Shown: piece after piece, positions 28,901-38,548 of the stretch | Position numbering within the stretch: the stretch's first letter is position 1 | Layout of the letters: the number at the start of each line of letters is the position of its first letter | Source: Nemertoderma westbladi | Taxonomy: Eukaryota; Xenacoelomorpha; Nemertodermatida; Nemertodermatidae | Direction of reading: 5' to 3' | Assembly (NCBI GenBank): GCA_032718475.1 | Contig: JAUCBJ010008390.1 | Coordinates: 1-51,349, forward strand | Length of the DNA: 51,349 nt | Made by a program: the position numbers and the translations under genes | Notes under the pieces: model-generated | What the model was told of the DNA's origin: nothing | Database searches by the model: none | What the model saw: only the letters and a program-made list of their open reading frames with translations

Positions 28901-30095
28901 CGGGTTTAGGAACGTAATGGTGAGTTAAGTAATACGTTCTTTCAGTCACAGGTGTTTCTTCCGGTACTCTCTCCGCGTATCCCTTACTAATAAATTTCTC
29001 CAGCTGTGTTTGATACATTTCTTTAGCTGAAGAATTAGCCGTAAGGCGTCGATGGAGTTGCGCGATTCTTTTTTCCGCCAAGGGTCTGTTATTGATGAAC
29101 TTCGGTTCTCTCTTGCGGAAAGGTAGACCGACTTCATACCTACCTTGATCTTTGAGGAAACGTGTAGTTGTCTCTTGGATCTGCTTGGCCCTTTCCTCTT
29201 CCACCGACAAGGCTTTATCGTAGGAATTGGGCTCTACCGCCTCTTGCGTAAAGAATCGTACGGCATGTTCATCTCGAGTCTTGGCATTGCAACGCTCAAT
29301 GACGTCATTTAACTCGTCGTTATAAGCTTCTCGTTCAGATGGATAGAGAAGTTGACATAAGTTCACTTGGTTTTGCCAAGCCTCGTTTTCCTTAAGGAGA
29401 TCGATGGTATTCTCCTCATCAAAAAGCTGGTGAACGTCGTCGTTATCTGAGGAGTATGGAGTTCCCTCAGTTAAATCGTCTCCCTCACTAGTATCATCTT
29501 CCCATTCACTCACCTGGCAGACGCTCTCTTGCGGTAGTCTTTCTCTGAGTGTTCTACGGGAAGGGCCAGTAAAGTACCAACCTACTCTAGTTCTTACCGC
29601 ATAGGTCTGTAGTGGCTGCGGTTGAGCAGGCCATTTCTCCAATGTCTCGAGCGCCTCATGCGCATTTTGGCCGATGAGTATTTGCACTCCAGGATAATCA
29701 GTCTGGAATCGAGGTATCTTAAGATGTTGGATGCTCTCATCCTCGTCCCAATTATAAAGGTCTGCTTGAGTAGTAGCGAAGTTCTTTATAGCCACCATTT
29801 TCACTGACCTTATGCTATGTTCTCCTAGTTCGTCCTGGGGGGTGGACAACGCTCCTACATAATAATCCGCTGTTATTGTAGATTTCCAAACTTGCATAAT
29901 TCCTGACATGTTTAGCTTAGTTCGGAACTTGGGTTGTCCATCGAATATGTCTTCGGCTAGTTCTTTATCAATGAATGTTCCTGTGCTGCCGGAGTCCAGG
30001 AGGGCGTTCACTACATAACTCCGTTTAGGTCCGTGAACCCTTACCTGCACCACAGGAAACTCTCGGATCCCTACATTGAAGATGGCTCTTTCCAA
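25959..30095 (-). CDS. pol: BEL/Pao Pol polyprotein: protease, reverse transcriptase, RNase H, integrase
   Basis: 1378 residues to the premature TGA. Aspartic protease: ALLDSGSTGTFI with Asp34-Ser-Gly. RT: YVPKPGKPHEVRVVFDGSA, then FASDIEGMFLQVKV, FGIISSPSNACS, and the catalytic YMDD at 529-532. Pao-type RNase H: HVFGDASDMG with Asp709. Integrase: a zinc-binding His1087…His/CIPC finger, then DLFGPIEV (Asp1158), RSDKGTNF (Asp1220) and WGGSWERLI (Glu1270). All catalytic residues seen are intact. The frame starts at a TTG (30095) and overlaps the gag end by 25 nt in the -1 frame, so Pol is likely made by frameshifting. The element would reverse-transcribe and integrate its own RNA through virus-like particles. 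Confidence 0.95.
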   Translation of the reverse strand: MERAIFNVGIREFPVVQVRVHGPKRSYVVNALLDSGSTGTFIDKELAEDIFDGQPKFRTKLNMSGIMQVWKSTITADYYVGALSTPQDELGEHSIRSVKMVAIKNFATTQADLYNWDEDESIQHLKIPRFQTDYPGVQILIGQNAHEALETLEKWPAQPQPLQTYAVRTRVGWYFTGPSRRTLRERLPQESVCQVSEWEDDTSEGDDLTEGTPYSSDNDDVHQLFDEENTIDLLKENEAWQNQVNLCQLLYPSEREAYNDELNDVIERCNAKTRDEHAVRFFTQEAVEPNSYDKALSVEEERAKQIQETTTRFLKDQGRYEVGLPFRKREPKFINNRPLAEKRIAQLHRRLTANSSAKEMYQTQLEKFISKGYAERVPEETPVTERTYYLTHHYVPKPGKPHEVRVVFDGSALYMGQSLNSELLPGPNLLQSLLGILLRLRQYSIAFASDIEGMFLQVKVLDRDRDSLRFLWWPEGDLNQKPVEYWMTIQAFGIISSPSNACSVVRTTAEDNREAFSKEVIDNIKRDIYMDDNLKSLPSVEEAIEVAKGTVECLKRGGFRLTKFTSNSREFLESIPAEDRGAKDLDLIKDDLPETKTLGLKWDTERDILFFQLKQRDNPVRTKRICLSILSTYFDPLGFISPVILIARSLVQQMWLENHSWDDPLKGELLKKWMKWEDSLPAIEDFIISRSYFGHVLPTYSYQLHVFGDASDMGIGIVAYLRVETPDGIKVALVTSKALINNKLKVPRAELKVALYATAIGRNVTEQIDYPLEKTVYWTDALLVLEYITNEVCQFSVFVTNRVAIILSRTTMDQWRHCPGTINPADIASRGATPKELVNTPEWLGGPDFLYREEEEWPPHLTTAEIRQAKGAEKVKPKTRASKSKLFKPAVDLSVLFTSGEDALDQKPTATDKEVLEIRDKDWKSGIPDISQGLSPLLQRVIRHYSSWNRLCKAVTYLKRCFHHRYSGTKTNSDDAPSTSARVHVVKDLPKYKISDRFLKEKISYQEHDKTNKQMLRLLQCYEDPDKYFLLLRNPQMRLRDRFSSTMIDGLIRVGGRLTNAPLSFDTKFPILIRNLDIQIKMIVDVHSKLYHAGRERVLSEIRTRYYFYKPRRALNQVLRNCIPCRKAFSRPLTQREAELPRERVSFYEPPFTNTGVDLFGPIEVYRARTIVKRWCVIFVCMTCRAIHLDMVNDLSTNSFVLSLRRQIARFGTSNTMRSDKGTNFIGANNEIQAYVKDWNKRQVDDQLRITASSWTFNAADAPWWGGSWERLIRSVKTAFHFIVPCRVYLTDELLRTLMEEIAAYLNERPLMPVSSSPDSLEALTPAHFLLKKPVAMLPRSEITDGDEYCRRTWQLMQLLSHRFADHFEKHYLPTLQL

Positions 30096-33000
30096 GAAGG
30101 TTGTCGATCCGAAGTAGTTAGAGTGAGGTCGCTGTCGGTATCCTTTTCATATGTGAGTGCTCGATACACTGCGGTATTTATCATGTAACAGGATTCGTTT
30201 TCGTCGGAGAACTCGTCCGTATAGAATCCTTCCATCTCAGATTGATCAGTGTCGTTCACATCACTGAATTGGACATGTAGTTCGGAATCACTTACCTGAC
30301 TCGGACTATTTCGCTCGAATTCAGTGTGCAACAATATATGATGTTTCGCACCGCACTTGGCACATCTTGTGTCAGAGTAACAGGATCGCCGCTGGTGTCC
30401 TTGTCTGAGGCAATTATAGCACAACCGCTTGTCCCACATGACTTCACGTCTCTCAGTTAATGATTTCTTTAGAAATTCATCACACATATTTAAGCGATGG
30501 GTCCCATCACATAGCGCACATTTCGGTTTGATGTTACTCACCTTACTCTGAGTGACATTGTGTACACTTGTTTTTTCTTCGGGCTTTCTCACCTGAATTC
30601 TCTTGGGAGACGTAGGAGGAGTTTTTCTTACCTGTTCTCTCCTGTCATTTGTTCGAGACTTGAATTTACTTACCTGATCTCTAGGCATTTTATTTACGTA
30701 ATAAGCGCGGTCAGTGTCTTTCCCGCTATCTTCTCCTTGAGAAGTCTGGCTTTCGCCATCATCTGTATAACACACTGGTGTTACCTTTCTCCTAGCGACG
30801 GGTTTTTCACTTACCTTGTTTTCCGGTGTCTTCTCTCTGGACAGTTTCAGGAGCTGTAATTTCACTTCTCCATCTAGGAATGACATGAGATCAGCCATGG
30901 TAGGGTCTCTTCGTTGTTGTTCCATCATATATAACACTTTCTTATCCCAGCGTGTACCTACTCCACCCTTCGGTAAAGTAGAAGCTACTGCTCTAATAAC
31001 CATAGTGTTCTGATACTCATGAGACTTACCTAGCCAATCTAATTGTCTGCAGATCTCCTGAATCTCATCGGAAAACTCTATAATTCCGCTGCTAATAAAC
31101 TTTCGGAGCTCTACCAACTTTGCATACAAATACCCAGCTATGTTATTCCTATTACCATACCTGATGTTAAGTGTATCCCAAACTTGTCTTAATCCGTCTG
31201 GATGTCCAATAAACTTTAACGCCATTAACTTGGGAGATCCTTCCAAGCATTCGATGAGGAATCTAAGTTTCTCTCCATTAGATAGCACAGAGTTCTGTAT
31301 GTTATCTTTGTAATATTCATTAAAAGGTAACCATTTCATCTCATCTCCATTGAACTTGACGATCTCTCCCACCTTTACCGCTTGCCGGGCTTCGGTTCTA
31401 GCCATTTGACGCGTAAAACTTTCTTGGGCCATCGTGTTATTTAATATCGAGTTATCGGTATATAAATTTCTCGGATTATGATCCGTTCTATATGGAATAT
31501 CATTATCAACAGGTCTATAATTACCCTTAATAGGGTTCACTATAGGAGTTTCTACTTCGCTAGCAGTATAGATGCGTGTAGGCTCCACACCTTGCGCATG
31601 CGATACTTCAGACCTAACAGGTTGACACATTGTTACAAGGGGTGGTGGTATACCCTTTTGTAAATTTACTAATTTATCGCGTTCTAACGCGATATTTTGC
31701 TGCACTTCCTGCAACTCTAACCTACTTTCCTTTACGGTTCCCTTTAACTGTTGAACAGTCCCTTCTAACTCTCGGACCTGTTGGGAGGAGCGCCTTTGAT
31801 TCTCCTCCATCTTTCCGAGGAGAATGTCCATCCCCCGCCGTCTCTCGTCCACCCAATCAACCGCCGAAACGGGATCCGCCAACGTTGTAGCGGGCGGACG
31901 AGGGACAACGGGCGACAAATCATGAACATTCCGCTCGGAGTCCAGAGCATGAACTGTCTCATGGGCTGTTCTGCTGGGCACAGGTAGCTTAGTGCTGTGC
32001 AACGGGAATTGAGAGGTAGGTTCAGGGAGTACAGGTGTCTCTACGACCGAAAGGGTAGCTTCGGGAACAGGCCTAATTATTTCAGGCTCATCTACTATAG
32101 TAGGGAGTCTCTCTATTGTAATTATTTGGTCTGTGGGTGCTGTACTCGCCAAGTTGGTGTTATTTAGTTGCCTTCTAACAGCTGGAGGCAAATCAGGCAA
32201 TTTCTGACGGTGGAATGTTCTTTTACGTCTGCTTAGACGAGATCGATTTCCTCCGCCTTCAGTGTCGGTGGTATCGCCTTCCTCAGATGATGTATAACCC
32301 TGTCTTTTGGGAGTAGATCGATTCATCATCTGCATATTACTAGCTGTTAACTGTTTACTGAAGTCGTCTTGCTTCTCTTGAAGATTTTCCAACTCCAGTT
32401 GGGCGATCTCTTCAGCCGCTCTCCGTTCTGCTTCCGCCACCGCTGCCGCTTTTGCCTCTGCCGCTGCCGCTGCTGCCGCTGCCAAGGTCGCTTTTCTTTC
32501 TGCCTCTGCCACTGCTGCTATCTTTCTGTCTTCTATACGTTTTTTCCTTACTTTTTCTTCTTGGTCTCTAGCGATGCGGAGTTGTTCATCGAATTTAGCT
32601 TGGTTCGCCGCTAACCTATCCACATCAATTGCATCCAACACACGCTGGGCTCCTTCACTATTAGGACTAAGTCCCGCTAACCTTCTCCTCAACTCTTCAT
32701 CTCCTACAAAACGTTGATAGTCTGACAGATAGATGTCAATGGCATCCCTCTTATGCGGTTTCTCTGCCGTCGCTTCACTTTCCACTTGGGAAAAAGTAGC
32801 GTCTGTTGATTCTCCATGGGTTGAGCGCTCCTCCAGCTGATCTTTCCACTGAGCTGTTCCTTGAACCTGGCGACTCACCCGTTGAAACCAAGTCTTTACG
32901 GCAACTTGCAACGACGTGTCTTGTCTTCTTTTAGAAGCCTCTTCAAAGGCTGATAATATTAGCCTAATTCGCAGAATTCTTTCTCTAACTTGATAAAGCA

Positions 33001-33697
33001 GTTGTCCCTGCTCTTGAGGTCCTTGAGGTTGTTGTAACAGTTGTTTTTCTACTCTCTCCATAGAGCTGAAGAATCCCTGTGCGTATCCGGCTGCGGACCT
33101 CTTCCACACAGCTGGATCGATGGTTTCCTTGGCTACTCCCATCCGGTGTATGTCTTCCCAGGCAGCTTCTGATAAATCGAACGGGAGTCCGGGTCCGGGG
33201 AAGTTCCATTGCGACTCGACCATAGATTTCAGTTCCTCCTTTGTGTATCCCACATAACTATCTTTAGTTGAGCGCTTACTTCTCGCCCAATCGATCTGGT
33301 GTTCTTCCACCGCGATCAATAGCCTAGTGAGTACGGCTGCAGGAAGGATGAGAAGGGGATCCGAATAAACCGCATCCGTCATCCTTGCTCCGCGCTCGGG
33401 TGTCAGTTCTACAGTATCTTCACTACTGGAGCTGTCGGGCCGCTGAGAAATAAATTCTTGGCTCGCGGGTGGTTGCTGTTCCGCTGCTTTTTGGTCCCGC
33501 TTGACCTGAGCTCGAGTGCCTATGATAGACCTACGATGTTGGACCAGCCTAGGTTCTGTTATTACTACTGGAGGGATGACCTTTCTCACAGTGGGAGGTG
33601 AACTGAACTTAGGTGTAGACGGTTCTACACCTTTATCTGAGTCGCAGATAGTTACATCTAATAAACTGTCTGACAGGTTCTGCTTAATATCAGACAT
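30071..33697 (-). CDS. gag: BEL/Pao Gag protein
   Basis: 1208 residues from ATG 33697 to ATG-TAG at 30071. The N-terminal ~700 residues are hydrophilic and carry a long Ala/Glu/Lys/Arg-rich segment (about 370-470), probably coiled coil, and a second helical stretch near 640-690. About residues 780-920 (KFNGDEMKWLPF…ECLEGSPKLMALKF…GNRNNIAGYLYAKL) match the capsid-like region (DUF1759 type) of Pao elements. Near the C-terminus, after CALCDGTHRLNMC, come a CCHC knuckle CYNCLRQGHQRRSC from Cys1093 and a second knuckle CAKCGAKHH. Gag would package the RNA. The long N-terminal region is unusual for the family. The frame is undamaged. Confidence 0.9.
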   Translation of the reverse strand: MSDIKQNLSDSLLDVTICDSDKGVEPSTPKFSSPPTVRKVIPPVVITEPRLVQHRRSIIGTRAQVKRDQKAAEQQPPASQEFISQRPDSSSSEDTVELTPERGARMTDAVYSDPLLILPAAVLTRLLIAVEEHQIDWARSKRSTKDSYVGYTKEELKSMVESQWNFPGPGLPFDLSEAAWEDIHRMGVAKETIDPAVWKRSAAGYAQGFFSSMERVEKQLLQQPQGPQEQGQLLYQVRERILRIRLILSAFEEASKRRQDTSLQVAVKTWFQRVSRQVQGTAQWKDQLEERSTHGESTDATFSQVESEATAEKPHKRDAIDIYLSDYQRFVGDEELRRRLAGLSPNSEGAQRVLDAIDVDRLAANQAKFDEQLRIARDQEEKVRKKRIEDRKIAAVAEAERKATLAAAAAAAAEAKAAAVAEAERRAAEEIAQLELENLQEKQDDFSKQLTASNMQMMNRSTPKRQGYTSSEEGDTTDTEGGGNRSRLSRRKRTFHRQKLPDLPPAVRRQLNNTNLASTAPTDQIITIERLPTIVDEPEIIRPVPEATLSVVETPVLPEPTSQFPLHSTKLPVPSRTAHETVHALDSERNVHDLSPVVPRPPATTLADPVSAVDWVDERRRGMDILLGKMEENQRRSSQQVRELEGTVQQLKGTVKESRLELQEVQQNIALERDKLVNLQKGIPPPLVTMCQPVRSEVSHAQGVEPTRIYTASEVETPIVNPIKGNYRPVDNDIPYRTDHNPRNLYTDNSILNNTMAQESFTRQMARTEARQAVKVGEIVKFNGDEMKWLPFNEYYKDNIQNSVLSNGEKLRFLIECLEGSPKLMALKFIGHPDGLRQVWDTLNIRYGNRNNIAGYLYAKLVELRKFISSGIIEFSDEIQEICRQLDWLGKSHEYQNTMVIRAVASTLPKGGVGTRWDKKVLYMMEQQRRDPTMADLMSFLDGEVKLQLLKLSREKTPENKVSEKPVARRKVTPVCYTDDGESQTSQGEDSGKDTDRAYYVNKMPRDQVSKFKSRTNDRREQVRKTPPTSPKRIQVRKPEEKTSVHNVTQSKVSNIKPKCALCDGTHRLNMCDEFLKKSLTERREVMWDKRLCYNCLRQGHQRRSCYSDTRCAKCGAKHHILLHTEFERNSPSQVSDSELHVQFSDVNDTDQSEMEGFYTDEFSDENESCYMINTAVYRALTYEKDTDSDLTLTTSDRQPSWKEPSSM

Positions 33698-35864
33698 GTT
33701 TGTTTACACAGTTGAATGTCTACCGCTATATTACAGTCTAAGCAAGTCTAGTAATTTAGTGTTAACTGCTAGCCTAGTAATTAATTACCGATACTGCTAC
33801 TCAATGTAGCGTGATATATATAATATATTAGAATACCGGTATGCTTATTGTATATATAAGTATTATTACAGACTAGGTTTTTCACAGAAACCGGTATATA
33901 ATTTTAGCACAAATATATATAAATATATAATAGGCCTATCGGGAATACCGGTATACAGCTTACAGTTTGTAGTATATATAATTCTGGACTAGAATTAATT
34001 ACAAGTACCGGTATAATTTCAGCCTAAATTTATTAGAAATAAAGATAATAGGCCTATCGTAAATACCGGTATATCAATTATTTTAAATAATTGAATTTCT
34101 GAATTTTAGGGTTACTTGGTTACTTTACTTACTTTATTACCGCTATTTAAGCAGTAGTCCAACTGATATTGAGACCTAATTGTTGTATGGCAGGCCTACT
34201 ATTTATAAATCGTTTGAGTTGATTTATAATATATATATACCCGTTTTAATGGGTTTTGTCAATGTTTGAAATAAATGTTATTATTTCTGGGGAGTAATCA
34301 CTACACAAAGCGGTGCGCTTTCAGTGAAGTGTTACTTATAGGACACTAAAACAAATAATGCTAATTTACCTAAGTTACTTAATACTACAAATTACGTACA
34401 ATTCGGGTGAGATTACAATCTCTAAATAAACACAAAAATTTACAAAAAACACAAAATACGAATTTTCAGGGTAATTTTACAAGAAGTCTACAAACCAGCC
34501 TAACAAAGGGTTAGAATCTGGTTATTACAACGGACAGGGTACTACGGTATTTGAAAATAATAAGTAGTAGTAAATACACTGCGTTGTCCAGATAGGAAAA
34601 TACCACCGCCTGACGACCTATAGCCGTATCGCTATAGGTACTACGTTATGTATCACGGAGTGTTCCTACCTAGAAGTTAATAGAGCTAATCGAACGTGCC
34701 TATCAACCACTTTACAACACAAATATAATGCCTACACTAATTACTCTCGGAAAGCACTGTACACTAAACCCTAAATTAGGTACGAGTGCTTATACAACAG
34801 ATAATCAGTAGTTAAAAATACTTGAACAGCTAAAAGAACCACGGCATCTGCTGGAGTGACCGGTGCACAAAATCACCAGTCTTTACCTACGCCAAGCAGC
34901 CCGTGTAGTACCGGGGTTAATTTAACTATAACGGTATGTATAACAAACACAATTATTGTAGGAACAAACTTGGGGAATGAATGTTGCGAATAATCGCATA
35001 AACTCTGAATAATAAATATTACGCTACGCGTACAAACCACTCAAACAAAATGCAGACCAAATACTGACAGACTACTATCAAGCCTAAATAAACTACAGGA
35101 CATGCAGACTCCGAAATGATTAGGTAGTATGCGTTCTAACCCAGTAGTACGACTTATTCTTTAGTTGGGGGTTTACCTTACAGCATTGGCTGCCCCTACT
35201 TCCTAACCGTTCTTTATCGGACAGAGGCTCTACACACACTGCAATCCGTTCAGACCTAATAACAGCCAGACAACTATCCAGCCTACAAATTATCTAAATA
35301 AATATTATACGCTACCCGTACAGACTTACACAAACAAAGTACAGACTAAACGATGGCAGACTACTCTCAAGCCTAAATAAACTACAGGACATGCAGACTC
35401 CGAAATGATTAGGTAGTATGCGTTCTAACCCAGTAGTACGACTTATTCTTTAGTTGGGGGTTTACCTTACAGCATTGGCTGCCCCTACTTCCTAACCGTT
35501 CTTTATCGGACAGATGATCTACACACACTGCAATCCGTTCAGGCCTAACAGCAATCAGACAACAGCTCAGCCTACAAATTGTCTGTACAATCTGATCAGG
35601 CTTACACGCCTTCTGTTCAATACTGGCCTACAAACAAATAAAACTTGACAGAAATAAGTAAAAATCTCAATAAAAAACCAGGGCTGCAGTCCCTGATTAA
35701 TTATTAAGGCCTACCGGTATATAATTATCAAAATCGAATAATACTGCTGTACCTGTACTGCTGTAGGTACCGGTCCGGGTGGTTAGGTAGTCAGGCCTAC
35801 TGGGTGCCGGTTGCCGGTACTTCAGCTTTATTGCCTACTGCAATACAGAAGCTATATCCGTTAT
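33698..35864 (-). other. BEL 5' leader (2.17 kb) with a tandem duplication; no canonical primer-binding site
   Basis: No ORF of note. About 35010-35290 and 35300-35575 are two copies of a ~290-bp unit. The most conserved part is ~150 bp (ACAGGACATGCAGACTCCG… at 35097 and 35388). The bases directly after the 5' LTR on the element strand read ATAACGGATATAGC, without the TGG that starts a usual tRNA-primer site. The rest (33800-34300) is AT-rich with repeated ACCGGTAT words. Confidence 0.6.
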
Positions 35865-37065
35865 TGTTCGCGCTTTCAGACCTTTGGCAGTTTAACCCGC
35901 CAAATTAGGATGTCTTCTAGATAATAATTCGCTTTTAGCCTATGACAAGTATTTGATTCACTACACTAGTCGAAACCAATCTGTGCGCGATCATTCACCC
36001 GCTGGATATACCCGGGAGATTGGGTTCGACGGCTTAATCGTATTGCTATGTAAGCCTAATGTATTATTCGACTGACAGTATTATATAATCTCTGACAATA
36101 TTATTCACCTTCGGGAAATATTAACAGTTCCTTTAGGACGTGGCGCTCTACCTATATAAACAGAGTTATGACTTAAACTACTCACAACGATATGGCTTAG
36201 TTATAATTCACATATATGGCGCATTCTTTAGGAAATGCTTCGTTATCAGTCTCACTCATACACAATGCTGCACAATACTGCACACTGATCTGCCGATCTT
36301 CACTGATTTTAGTCACATATGAAAGGAACACGGACCGAATCATGTAGGGTCTATCAAATAACATTAGATTCACTTCAAACCACTTTAACATAAGTCACAA
36401 TCGTTATATGTAACCTTTCTCTCTTACCTTTGGTATATCAAGAATATTGGGTTTTCGGGGTTATTTATCGTTATTCCAAATATAATAATTCATCAACCAT
36501 ATTATGAAGAACCGACAGTAAATAGCAGTATAACAGTTTAAAGTATGCACAGTGTTACACAGTATGCAGTGTCAGTAAGTAAGGTTTGAGATAACGGATA
36601 TATGTCCTTATAATTAAGCCTACTAGTGTTAGGCTAAAACAGAAAAGCACAAAATATTCCCAAGCCGCTCTCTCCTGGCCCAGGACAGAATGTAAACACT
36701 GCACCTAAAGCATTGCCTGATTTCTAGGAAATTTCTCTACAAGAGCCATAAAAATGCTCTGATTGGCTGACTGAACTGAGAGATGCCGTAGAACAAAGAA
36801 AATCAACACATATGAATATCAGCTGTTAACCGTCGTCATAGTAACTACTGTTCAAGAGTAGCTATCACCTTTTGCGTCACGGAATTGCCATAGAATCATC
36901 AACTATGCCTTTCACAGTACACATACAGAGGAAATAGCTCTTAGATCCTCTAAAAAACACCGATACAGCAATAATACGGTCTCTTACACCTATTAAATCA
37001 ACTACAGAGTATTTTAATGTAAAAGATAATAAAAATAACGGGGCAATTCAGCAAAGGCTTTTACA
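35865..37065 (-). repeat. BEL element 5' LTR (1201 bp)
   Basis: Same length as the left LTR, ~99.5% identical. On the element strand it starts TGTAAAAGCC and is preceded by the target duplication (37066-37070). The promoter should lie in this copy; no confident TATA box is called on the minus strand. Confidence 0.97.
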
Positions 37066-37070
37066 GCTGC
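37066..37070. repeat. target-site duplication GCTGC, right copy
   Basis: Pairs with 21176-21180. Confidence 0.9.
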
Positions 37071-38175
37071 CCAGCCCATGCTTTTCCCTTACGTATTCGA
37101 AGGTCCTCACCTGACTTCCGGATCCATGATCCCAGGTAACAGAAGTCGTCCACATGCTCAAGCATACCATCCTTTGAGCTTATGCTCATCCGATCAGAGA
37201 CTTGCTGAGAACTTTCAAAGTTAACTGTCAAAATTTTGGTCTTTCTGGAGTTAATAACAAGACCAACACTAGAAGCAGCATGTTCTAATGAGCTGAGGAG
37301 CCGTTGGGCTCCCTCTAGTGATTCTGAGAGTACTCCTAAGTCATCAGCAAAGTCTAGATCAGTTAGGTACATGGCAGGATTTCCTCGACTTCTGGAGCCA
37401 GTAGGTGGAGTTATCATCACCCCATCATCATTATGATGATCTAAGGACATGCGTAGAACATAGTCAACCACAATTATGAACAATAATGGTGCAAGTGTGT
37501 CTCCCTTTAGGACGCCCCATAATACAGAACCATTTGAAGTATTATATAACACTTCAAATGGTTCTGTGTCACCATCAACAGTAGACACAAATGTTGTCGA
37601 ACCATCGTATACTGATCTGATTGCTGCAATAATTTCATCAGGAATCCCATATAATGAAAGTATGCTGAACATACGTGAACGGGAGACTGACACTGAATCA
37701 AAGGCCTTGAAGAAGTCAACAAAGATAACAGCCAGATGCCTGTCTTTCTTTTTTGATAACTCTTCAATTATCCTTATAAGTATCAAAATGGGCTCCATGG
37801 TCCCACGACCTTTACGGAACAAATTCTGATTTCTACGGAGCAGTCTCTCAATGGGATCCCTGATTGATTTAATAGAATTCTATTGTATAGCTTTGCAGCA
37901 ATCGCGATCAATGAGATTAAAAGAACCATAGAGTGTTGGGTTGCCCTTCTTGGGAACTGGCACCAACTTATTTGTTTTCATTTCTTGTGGGACTCTTGTT
38001 GTTCGGTACATGTCTACTATGATGGGATAGATGAGCTTTAAACACTCAGGTATTTTAAAGACCTCAGGGGGAACACCATCTACTCCACTGGCACGATTGG
38101 TCTTAATGCTCTTTGCAGCAGCCTTCACTTCTGCAAAGGAGATATCGCCAATGGGAATATCTGGGAGTACGAGTA
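37066..38175 (-). pseudogene. LINE L1a copy 2, 5' part (reverse transcriptase relic)
   Basis: The minus strand begins IPIGDISFAEVKAAAKSIK and then NRASGVDGVPPEVFK and NKLVPVPKKGN. After frame damage around 37870-37920 it resumes FRKGRGTMEP, FVDFFKAFDSV, LWGVLKGDTLAPLLFIIV, LTDLDFADDLGVLS and FCYLGSWIRKSG, to KAWA at the BEL junction. It extends further 5' than copy 1 by ~90 residues. A short direct duplication of ACAGAACCATTTGAAGT (37524-37575, partly inverted) interrupts the RT. The 3' part resumes at 21180. Confidence 0.85.
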
Positions 38176-38548
38176 CGAGTTACAGATACAGCCCCCCACC
38201 CACCTCCACCGTTGGGGGTGGGGGGGGGGGGGTGTGGGTTGTGCACTGTGCAGTACAGTATACATGATACAACCTAACAATACAATACATTCCGATCCGA
38301 CGTTAGTACAGTAAGTTAACGACGATAGGCAGATGTTTTACCATAACTACTGTATCATAAAATTCAATAGAATTATTAGGACCGGGGCATTAAGGAAAGC
38401 ATTTGGCCTGTTCGCGTAGTTGCAGGCCAATAATATTGATTCTATAATTTTAATGTTTTTATTAATATAATAAGAGCTATTTTATTAATATTCCCGAAAG
38501 GGTCGACGATATCCTCTGAGTTATCGACATTAGAAAAATAAAAAAATG
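38176..38548. other. non-coding, low-complexity start
   Basis: Contains (GAGTAC)n-like words at 38163-38182, a C-rich then G-rich patch at 38190-38236, and an inverted pair GGGGCATTAAGGA (38377-38389) versus TCCCCTAATGCCCC (38552-38565). No gene is seen. Confidence 0.4.

Larger units (their letters stand above)
21181..37065 (-). mobile_element. BEL/Pao LTR retrotransposon, 15.9 kb, nearly intact
   Basis: Order on the minus strand: 5' LTR (37065-35865), 2.2-kb leader, gag (33697-30071), pol in the -1 frame relative to gag (30095-25626), a 3.2-kb 3' region with extra ORFs, and 3' LTR (22381-21181). The LTRs are both 1201 bp, start TG and end CA on the element strand, and differ at about six positions (~0.5%), so the insertion is recent. 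Pol order protease-RT-RNase H-integrase with the Pao-type (A17) protease is diagnostic for BEL/Pao. It sits inside LINE L1a copy 2. The size is well above the usual range for the group because of the leader, the long gag N-terminus and the 3' region. Pol has one in-frame TGA. Confidence 0.95.

Noticed and set aside
20677-38128. Two separate LINE insertions on either side of the BEL element
   Set aside because: The two parts are co-linear, end exactly at the BEL edges, and share the GCTGC duplication, so they are one LINE split by the BEL insertion.
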